From positions 1 to 10,150 of the forward strand of contig JAPOZF010000168.1 of NCBI GenBank assembly GCA_026706165.1: 10,150 bases of DNA. The letters are read 5' to 3'. Positions 1 to 4,877 of the stretch are shown in pieces. The notes beneath the pieces are model-generated. The model did not search any database and was not told the DNA's origin. It was given only the letters and a program-made list of their open reading frames with translations. Within the stretch, counting starts at the first letter, position 1. Every line of letters starts with the position of its first letter. The DNA comes from Gemmatimonadota bacterium. GTDB lineage: Bacteria; Latescibacterota; UBA2968; UBA8231. The translations under genes were made by a program, and so were the position numbers.

Positions 1-48
1 GATTCCCGTGGGGGGGGACTGCTTCAGCAGCCAACCTCGTGCCGGAGA

Positions 49-360
49 CTATGCAGAGGTTTTCCCGTTTTCCGACGGTCGTCGGGTCGATGCTTTCGGG
101 GGGAAACCGGCGCCCCGGGCTTCGAGCAGTTCCCGCACCTGAGGCCGCACGAAAACCGTCTCCAGCGGCAGATTGACGATCTCGTCGAGCATCAGCCGAA
201 CACGTTCTGCCAGAGACAGGCTGGCGTCGACCAGCAGGAATCGCTTTTCGCCGAGCCTGCAAATGCCCCCCCTGCTACCCTCCAGATCAGCGACACGGAT
301 CTCGACTCCAAGCTGTTCCGTAACCGCCTCGAGCTCGCGGTGAATCGCTGCATTATCCAT
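49..360 (-). CDS. Small conserved-type hypothetical protein (103 aa)
   Basis: I do not recognise a named family. The protein is 103 residues, soluble, with no signal peptide or membrane segment. The N-terminal half is an acidic helix-like segment (residues 1-20) followed by a short beta-like stretch with a GGICRLGEKRFLLVD motif at about residues 31-45. A second helix contains AERVRLML, and a short 'VRPQVRELL' motif follows before a basic, low-complexity tail. The 'rGGxCrL...ER...P.vRe.L' pattern is one I associate with small uncharacterised proteins in several Gram-negative lineages, but this is memory, not a search. It starts at an ATG at 358-360 with no strong Shine-Dalgarno and ends with TAG at 49-51. 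It is divergent from surE, so the two may share a regulatory region. The coding pattern and GC content resemble the neighbours. I am confident it is a real gene and assign no function. Confidence 0.7.
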   Translation of the reverse strand: MDNAAIHRELEAVTEQLGVEIRVADLEGSRGGICRLGEKRFLLVDASLSLAERVRLMLDEIVNLPLETVFVRPQVRELLEARGAGFPPKASTRRPSENGKTSA

Positions 361-434
361 GCTGTCCGCACACCCGAAAAACGCTCTTAACCCAAAGCCT
401 GTACATCATTTACACAAAATAATCAAATCGCTGG

Positions 435-463
435 TTGGTGAACAGCCGATTTGTTGATAGTAT
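435..463 (+). promoter_or_regulatory. Possible sigma70-type promoter for surE-omp
   Basis: TTGGTG at 435-440 and TAGTAT at 458-463 are separated by exactly 17 bases, in the only AT-rich stretch between the two divergent genes. The match is 3/6 to TTGACA and 4/6 to TATAAT. Transcription would begin near 470 and leave a leader of about 80 bases before the surE ATG. This is weak pattern matching; another promoter in 361-434 serving the minus-strand gene is likely but not identifiable. Confidence 0.3.
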
Positions 464-485
464 ATCTTCCGAGGGCCTGAGACAG

Positions 486-532
486 GGTCGGAATCCGACC
501 GGTTCCGGCCGTCAACCACTCGCTTCGAGCGA
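486..532 (+). promoter_or_regulatory. Two perfect small hairpins in the surE leader
   Basis: GGTCGG (486-491) pairs perfectly with CCGACC (495-500) around a 3-base loop. TCGCT (520-524) pairs perfectly with AGCGA (528-532) around a TCG loop. The second ends only 16 bases before the surE ATG, where a Shine-Dalgarno would be expected, and no good one is present. A 5'-UTR structure affecting translation is possible. Short perfect stems are common in GC-rich DNA, so the functional reading is an inference. Confidence 0.3.
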
Positions 533-548
533 TGCCAAATGGTGTTCG

Positions 549-1388
549 ATGACCGTCAGGGATGAGACTTCCTGGGTGCTGGTGACCAATGACGATGGGT
601 GCGATTCCCCGGGATTGGTGCCGTTGATGCGGGAATTGCTGGCCCGGTCGGAGGTGAGCGCCCTTGTCCCCGAACGGGAGTACAGCTGGTCCTCGAAGAC
701 CATGAGCCGCTTCGGCGAGGTGGAACTCACCCCCCGGGAACGCGAAAGCATTCCGTTCTTCACTGCGAACGGCTCCCCGGCCGATTGCGCCAACCTCGGA
801 ATCCACAAACTCAAGCCGGGCAAACCTTCGCTGCTGGTTTCCGGCATCAACATCGGCGCCAATGCAGGTCTGGCTTACCTGCTCAGCTCCGGCACCATCG
901 GCGCGGCTGTCGAGGGCATGCTCAGCGGCATTCCCGCGGTGGCTTTTTCTTTGCAACTGCGCAGCGAGGACTACCGGGACTGGAGGACGAACCGCAACCC
1001 CGGCCGCCTGGGCAAAACCTTTTGCAGGGCCGCCTCGGTAGCGGCTGAAATCGTCGGCGAGGTACTGGCAGGCGGTCTGCCCTCCGAAGCTTCCATTCTC
1101 TCGGTAAACATGCCGCCAGGTGTAACCCGGGACAGCCCGAGGCGCTTCGCTGGAGTCACCGATTGCCGCTACGGATCCTTCTTCCAGGAGACTGGGAAAG
1201 GGGGTTACGCGTATGGTTTCGATAAACTGGATTCGTTCGCCAATCCCGCCGTCCCGTCAGGTCGACGCGGGGACCTGAAAACCCTCGCCGACGGGGCCGT
1301 GGCGATGACCCCGCTTCGATTCGATCTCAACGTGGAAGCCAGTTCCCAAGACCGCTGTCGATTCGAACGGGGAGCAACCAGGCGCTGA
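549..1388 (+). CDS. surE: SurE-family 5'-nucleotidase/phosphatase (divergent type)
   Basis: SurE proteins are metal-dependent phosphatases that remove phosphate from nucleoside 5'/3'-monophosphates and sometimes other phosphoesters in the cytoplasm. From the ATG at 549 the protein is 279 residues, close to the usual 250-280. The four metal-ligand positions of the family are visible: D15 and D16 in the TNDDG motif, S46 in the segment after VPERE, and N101 in the SGIN motif. The FTANGSPADC segment (71-80) and SSGTIGAAVEG (113-123) are also typical, and the end carries the 'DGAVAMTPLRFDL' strand of SurE. The GTG at 435 would add 38 residues with no family counterpart, so I chose 549, although only a weak GGTG lies upstream. 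The usual 'D..YSGTV' after SGINxGxNxG is replaced by 'AYLLSSGTI', marking a divergent subgroup. It is followed 16 bases later by an outer-membrane barrel gene, probably in the same operon. The family call is secure; the substrate is unknown. Confidence 0.9.
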   Translation: MTVRDETSWVLVTNDDGCDSPGLVPLMRELLARSEVSALVPEREYSWSSKTMSRFGEVELTPRERESIPFFTANGSPADCANLGIHKLKPGKPSLLVSGINIGANAGLAYLLSSGTIGAAVEGMLSGIPAVAFSLQLRSEDYRDWRTNRNPGRLGKTFCRAASVAAEIVGEVLAGGLPSEASILSVNMPPGVTRDSPRRFAGVTDCRYGSFFQETGKGGYAYGFDKLDSFANPAVPSGRRGDLKTLADGAVAMTPLRFDLNVEASSQDRCRFERGATRR

Positions 1389-1404
1389 AATCCGCAAAAA
1401 GCCA

Positions 1405-2748
1405 GTGACACCTCCCCGGCGCGCACACCTGCCCACATACCCCCGGCAGGCAGGGGTGGCGGCCGTCTTCCTGCTTTCCGCCGCTTTCTGGATGATCGCG
1501 GGGCCAGGGCTCCAGCCGTCCGCGGCGATTGCGGACACCGATTCCGGCGACGCACAAAACGCTGTTGCTTCCGACTCGGCGAACTCGATACCAGGCAAAC
1601 TGGAAGCGGTTCGGTGGATGGCAAAAAGACGCCAGTTCACCATTGGCGGCGTCGACTACGGGTTCACCGGTCTCCCTATTCTATACTTCAGCCCCTCCAC
1701 TGGATGGAACTACGGAACGCGGTTGCAGCTGGCCGACTACAGCCGCAGGCCATACCGGTTCAAGCTGACTTTCTTCTCACAGAACTCCACCAACGGCCGC
1801 ATCAACTACTTCCTGAAGCTCAAGGTGCCCCGTATCTCCGGAACCGGTTTCGGGGTACGCCTGCTGGCCAGCGTCAAGCGGGATATCGGCGTGCGTTACT
1901 ACGGACTTGGAAACGACAGCGAGAACAACAAGGGGTTCGTGGACCGGAATCACCCCTCGTTTATCGACAAGGACTATTACCACTACATACTCAGCTCTCC
2001 CCGGCTGCTGATGAACCTCCTGCGGAAGATCTACGGTCCCATGCTCCTCTCGGTCGGCTTCGGACTGGAACGCACCGACATCGACCGGCGCGGCGACACG
2101 GCGTTCTATGTCGTCAACGACACCCCGGACGGCGTCAAGGACGGAATCACCGGATTCGCGAGCATCACCGTGCGCTGGGACACCCGGGACGACCCGGTTA
2201 TCCCCAGAACCGGGACCTTTCACGAATGGTCGTACGAATCGTCGCGCAATTCGTTGCTGGGATTGCTGTTCGAGCAGATCGACTTTCAGCGTTCGACATT
2301 AACCGACAGCCGCTTTCTTCCCCTGTCGACCCGTCTCAATCTCGCCCACCGTACGGTTCTCGATATCCTGAAAGGCACTGTGCCACTGTACGCCTACGGA
2401 GAAATAGGAGGGAGCCGCCGCTTGAAGGGACTCGGCGGGTCCGATTCCCTGCGGGGCTTCGACCGACAGCGCTTCACCGACAACGTACGGGTTATCACCA
2501 ATACCGAGCTCCGCTGTCACGTGCGGTCGGACCACCTGTTCAAGCAGTACCTCGAATGGCACACGGTGCTTTTCATCGATTCGGGCCAGGCGCAGCCGGG
2601 ACTGAAAAGACTGAACATGTTCGAAATGCACTGGACCGCAGGGGCTGCACAACGGCTTTACTGGAACTCGGATTTCGTGATCCGCCTGGAAATCGGGTTC
2701 TCCGAGGAGCAGACCTACACCAGTCTCAAATTCCGGAACATTTTCTGA
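1405..2748 (+). CDS. BamA/TamA-like outer-membrane beta-barrel without POTRA domains
   Basis: This 447-residue protein has a signal peptide: a basic n-region with RR and R, a hydrophobic core at about residues 17-33, and a likely cut after A43 in the A-I-A sequence. The rest alternates polar and hydrophobic residues as in a beta-barrel. It carries hallmarks of the Omp85 / bacterial surface antigen family: a strand containing WDTRDDP (258-264), the loop-6 motif LRGF (349-352), a late 'FIDSGQ' strand (390-395), and a barrel-type C-terminal strand ending in F447. The N-terminal 'GLPILYFSPSTGWNYG' and 'YYGLGN' segments resemble short BamA/TamA-family proteins. No POTRA repeats precede the barrel, so it is unlikely to be the main assembly factor BamA. 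It may be a transporter or pore in the outer membrane. The start is a GTG at 1405, chosen because the next in-frame GTG (1456) would delete the basic n-region. It is probably co-transcribed with surE. Confidence 0.85.
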   Translation: MTPPRRAHLPTYPRQAGVAAVFLLSAAFWMIAGPGLQPSAAIADTDSGDAQNAVASDSANSIPGKLEAVRWMAKRRQFTIGGVDYGFTGLPILYFSPSTGWNYGTRLQLADYSRRPYRFKLTFFSQNSTNGRINYFLKLKVPRISGTGFGVRLLASVKRDIGVRYYGLGNDSENNKGFVDRNHPSFIDKDYYHYILSSPRLLMNLLRKIYGPMLLSVGFGLERTDIDRRGDTAFYVVNDTPDGVKDGITGFASITVRWDTRDDPVIPRTGTFHEWSYESSRNSLLGLLFEQIDFQRSTLTDSRFLPLSTRLNLAHRTVLDILKGTVPLYAYGEIGGSRRLKGLGGSDSLRGFDRQRFTDNVRVITNTELRCHVRSDHLFKQYLEWHTVLFIDSGQAQPGLKRLNMFEMHWTAGAAQRLYWNSDFVIRLEIGFSEEQTYTSLKFRNIF

Positions 2749-2827
2749 CCGGAAAACCCGGGTGCCCTTACTATATGGAAAAGGCGCGGGCGAGAAGCGT
2801 GCGAAAAGCGGGAGGGGTAGTTGTCGG

Positions 2828-2845
2828 GGCCGGGTCGATTCGGCC
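2828..2845. terminator. Weak hairpin between converging genes
   Basis: GGCCG (2828-2832) pairs with CGGCC (2841-2845) across an 8-base loop, in the 107-base gap between the converging barrel gene and accD. No T-run follows on either strand, so it is not a classic intrinsic terminator. It could be part of a Rho-dependent or bidirectional end. Confidence 0.2.
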
Positions 2846-2855
2846 AAAACCGGTC

Positions 2856-3725
2856 TCAGCCGGCGACGGCGGCTCCGGCGGGCTCGGGAGCAAGCAGGGC
2901 CATCAGCCGAGACAGAGTGGGGACCAGTTCATCCCGGCGCACCACCCGATCGACGAACCCGTGCCTCAGTACGTTCTCGGCTATCTGGAAGCCGTCCGGC
3001 AGCTCGTCGACTCCGAGAAACTGCTTGATGACGGAGGGCCCCGCGAATCCGACGCGAGCCCCCGGCTCGGCGAGAATGACATCCCCGAGCATGGCGAAGC
3101 TGGCCGTTACTCCCCCGTACGTCGGATCGGTCAACACCGACATGTAGAGGAGGCCGGAATCCGAGAGACGGCGCAACCGGGCGCTGATCTTGGCCATCTG
3201 CATCAACGAGAAGGTGCTTTCCTGCATGCGGGCTCCGCCTGACTGGCAAACGATGATCAAGGTCCGCCGGTCGACGAGGGCGCGATCTATCAAGCGCGCG
3301 ACTTTCTCACCCGTGGCCCCGCCCATGCTTCCGAGAATGTAGCGGGTATCCATGATTCCCAAAGCAACCTGGTGGCCGTCGAGCAAACCTGTTCCGGTCC
3401 ACACCGCTTCGTTGAGGTTGCTGGCCTTGCGCCCGTCCCGGATCCGGTCGGTGTAGCGGCGGTGATCGCGAAAGCGAAGCGGATCGGCGGTGGAGATGCC
3501 GGCATTGATCTGCTCGACTGTCCCGCGGTCGAGCAACAGTTCGACGTATTTGTCGAAGCCTATGTGAAGGTGATTTCCGCAGCCGGGGCAGATCCAGCCG
3601 CTCCGCTCGAGAGCATTGTTGTAGGTTGTCTCGCCGCATTGCTCGCATTTCGACCAGATGCCCTCCGGAATCTCGCGGCGGATGCGGGTCAGAATCCCGC
3701 TCTTCATTTTATCGAACCAGCTCAC
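2856..3725 (-). CDS. accD: Acetyl-CoA carboxylase carboxyltransferase subunit beta
   Basis: AccD pairs with AccA to transfer the carboxyl group from carboxybiotin-BCCP to acetyl-CoA, giving malonyl-CoA, the committing step of cytoplasmic fatty-acid synthesis. The 289-residue protein opens with the typical 'MSWFDKMKSGI' and 'IPEGIWSKC' segments. It has a four-cysteine zinc ribbon (C27, C30, C46, C49) and the crotonase-fold active-site glycine motifs: GSMGG near residue 132, SGGARMQE, and the 'SVLTDPTYGGVTASFAMLGD' segment. The 'AEPGARVGFAGPSVI' segment follows. Length and motifs are complete. The start is a GTG (3723-3725) behind a purine-rich Shine-Dalgarno at 3739-3730. An ATG overlaps it at 3727-3725 but runs straight into TGA. 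It lies 30 bases behind the anti-sigma gene and is most likely in the same transcript. No folC or accA is seen beside it. Confidence 0.97.
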   Translation of the reverse strand: MSWFDKMKSGILTRIRREIPEGIWSKCEQCGETTYNNALERSGWICPGCGNHLHIGFDKYVELLLDRGTVEQINAGISTADPLRFRDHRRYTDRIRDGRKASNLNEAVWTGTGLLDGHQVALGIMDTRYILGSMGGATGEKVARLIDRALVDRRTLIIVCQSGGARMQESTFSLMQMAKISARLRRLSDSGLLYMSVLTDPTYGGVTASFAMLGDVILAEPGARVGFAGPSVIKQFLGVDELPDGFQIAENVLRHGFVDRVVRRDELVPTLSRLMALLAPEPAGAAVAG

Positions 3726-3729
3726 ATTT

Positions 3730-3746
3730 CTCTCCCCTCTACGGGG
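3730..3746 (-). promoter_or_regulatory. accD ribosome binding site inside a small hairpin
   Basis: Read on the minus strand, the accD Shine-Dalgarno GAGGGGAGAG (3739-3730) shares its GGGG (3737-3734) with a four-base GC stem. The partner CCCC is at 3746-3743, with a 5-base loop. The stem lies just beyond the anti-sigma stop codon (3758-3756), so a ribosome finishing that gene could open it. Translational coupling is an inference; the site itself decides the GTG start. Confidence 0.4.
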
Positions 3747-3755
3747 CGATTCCGA

Positions 3756-4127
3756 TCAAACCAATCCCCGGCGGCGCAGGCCGAGCAGCGCTACCCCGGC
3801 AGTGACCAGCAGACCGACCGAGAGGATGGCTGCAGAATTACGCGTCCGCCACCTGCTGGTTCGTTGCGGGCCCGGATCAAACCCGTCTTCCACGCCAACC
3901 TGTTCCCAAAGATGTTCGGGCATTTCCCGCGCCGGGACCCGGTCGGGGATTGCGGCCCCGTCCACCAGGCCTTTGGCACGGCGAAACAGGTCGAGTAGCT
4001 CCCGCGCCTGTGGCTCGAAGACAACCCGTTCTCCGATTTCTGCCTGTTCCGCGCTGCCGAGCTCGCCGTCGATGTAGGCGGAAAGCGGCGCATCCAGCTT
4101 CTTCTTGTCCCACGGCAGTCTCGACAT
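3756..4127 (-). CDS. Membrane-anchored anti-sigma-factor-like protein lacking zinc ligands
   Basis: This 123-residue protein follows the ECF sigma gene by 32 bases, the standard place for a cognate anti-sigma factor. Residues 13-48 carry 'LSAYIDGELGSAEQAEI', the typical N-terminal helix of the anti-sigma (ZAS/zf-HC2-like) domain. The family's following HxxxCxxC motif is replaced by 'VVFEPQARELL', and the protein contains no cysteine at all. A linker is followed by one transmembrane helix (about residues 98-117) and a basic end (RRR), so the N-terminal domain should be cytoplasmic only if the topology is N-in with a very short outer tail. The ATG at 4125-4127 has a strong Shine-Dalgarno, GGAGAGG at 4140-4134, six bases away. 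Expected role: hold the sigma factor at the membrane until an envelope signal arrives. The context and the domain start support this; the lack of zinc ligands makes it an atypical member. Confidence 0.75.
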   Translation of the reverse strand: MSRLPWDKKKLDAPLSAYIDGELGSAEQAEIGERVVFEPQARELLDLFRRAKGLVDGAAIPDRVPAREMPEHLWEQVGVEDGFDPGPQRTSRWRTRNSAAILSVGLLVTAGVALLGLRRRGLV

Positions 4128-4159
4128 TCGTTGCCTCTCCAGGCCAGGTGCGCGCCGGT

Positions 4160-4783
4160 TCAGACGAGCCCGTGCCGGCGCAGCTTCGGAAGCAGCCGGC
4201 GGCGCGCGCTGTAAATCCGGGAGCTGACAGTCCCGATCGGGACACCCAGCACCCGGGCAATCTCTTCGTAAGACAGTTCTTCCATGCTGTTCAACAGCAG
4301 GGTTTCACGCAGTCCCTCGGGAAGTTCGTTCACCAACCTGAGCACCACGCGACGGGTTTCGGCAGAAATGCACTCCGCTTCGGGATTGGCGGAAAACCCT
4401 CGAGGATCCGGGGGGTTGAACAGATCGTCGCTTCCGCGGTGCAATCCCAGACGGTACCAATTGCTGCGGGAGCGGTCGCGGCGGCGATTGAGACTGAGGC
4501 GCAGGACGATCCGCAGAATCCACGTTTTGAGCGAGGAATGGCCGCGGAAGCTGATCAGCGCCGCGTGAATCTTCACGAATGCGTCCTGAACGACTTCCTC
4601 CGCGTCTTCGGGATCCAGAAGTACCCGGTGAGCCAACCCGTATGCCAGCGGATAAAATTCCCGGACGAGTTCAGCGAAAGCCGAACCATCCCCGGCCACT
4701 ATGCGGCCGATTCGCTCCTCCTCGTCAACGAGCTTCAACGCCGGTCTTCTGCCGGGCGAAGGTCTGTCCGCAGATGATTCCAT
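4160..4783 (-). CDS. ECF-type RNA polymerase sigma-70 factor
   Basis: This 207-residue protein has the two-domain layout of extracytoplasmic-function sigma factors. Region 2 lies at about residues 35-101: a core-binding 'DAEEVVQDAFVKIH' segment (60-73) followed by 'FRGHSSLKTWILRI' (79-92), which reads the -10 element. A variable linker follows at about 102-150. Region 4 lies at about 154-203, with the helix-turn-helix 'LSYEEIARVLGVPIGTVSSRI' stretch that reads the -35. Regions 1 and 3 are absent, as expected for ECF factors. It starts with ATG at 4783 behind a GGTGAGAG Shine-Dalgarno (4795-4788). It should direct a stress or envelope regulon and is presumably held by the next gene product. 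The operon continues into accD, so part of its own output may be fatty-acid synthesis capacity. The regulon and signal are not visible here. Confidence 0.93.
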   Translation of the reverse strand: MESSADRPSPGRRPALKLVDEEERIGRIVAGDGSAFAELVREFYPLAYGLAHRVLLDPEDAEEVVQDAFVKIHAALISFRGHSSLKTWILRIVLRLSLNRRRDRSRSNWYRLGLHRGSDDLFNPPDPRGFSANPEAECISAETRRVVLRLVNELPEGLRETLLLNSMEELSYEEIARVLGVPIGTVSSRIYSARRRLLPKLRRHGLV

Positions 4784-4810
4784 GATACTCTCACCGACAC
4801 CGATGCGTCT

Positions 4811-4836
4811 GTGCGTGTTCGAGGAAAGCTCGTTCC
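4811..4836 (-). promoter_or_regulatory. Possible ECF-type autoregulatory promoter of the sigma operon
   Basis: On the minus strand GGAAC (4836-4832) matches the common -35 core of ECF promoters. Sixteen bases later comes CGCA (4815-4812), a poor match to the usual CGTC/TCTGA-like -10. It is about 50 bases upstream of the sigma-factor ATG, a sensible distance for autoregulation. Only the -35 half is convincing. Confidence 0.25.
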
Positions 4837-4845
4837 GGCTGCCTG

Positions 4846-4865
4846 CAAATTGCCATAGCTATTTG
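4846..4865. promoter_or_regulatory. Inverted repeat in the divergent intergenic region
   Basis: CAAAT (4846-4850) and ATTTG (4861-4865) form an inverted repeat around a 10-base centre. The centre overlaps the palindrome ATAGCTAT (4855-4862). It is the AT-rich part of the 94-base gap between the divergent sigma-factor operon and the large permease gene. It could be an operator or simply promoter-rich sequence; no regulator gene is next to it apart from the sigma factor. Confidence 0.25.
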
Positions 4866-4877
4866 TAAAACAAGAAG

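Noticed and set aside
10..17. Run of eight G as a phase-variable tract
   Set aside because: It lies outside any coding frame or clear promoter at the window edge, so no switching role can be supported.
1..20. 3' end of a tRNA (GATTCCC followed by a run of G)
   Set aside because: It resembles the T-loop end, but the acceptor strand would be all G, needing a 5' end of all C, and no CCA follows.
19..50. Piece resembling the bacterial SRP RNA (GCAGCC...GTGCCGG)
   Set aside because: The conserved GGTCCGGAAGGAAGC part is missing and no closing helix can be formed, so the likeness is short and probably accidental.
435..548. Upstream GTG start for surE at 435
   Set aside because: The 38 added residues have no SurE counterpart and lie over the likely promoter and leader hairpins.
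1614..3242. 542-codon open frame on the plus strand spanning the barrel gene and accD
   Set aside because: It is out of frame with the barrel and antisense to accD, and its translation is arginine/proline-rich without domains.
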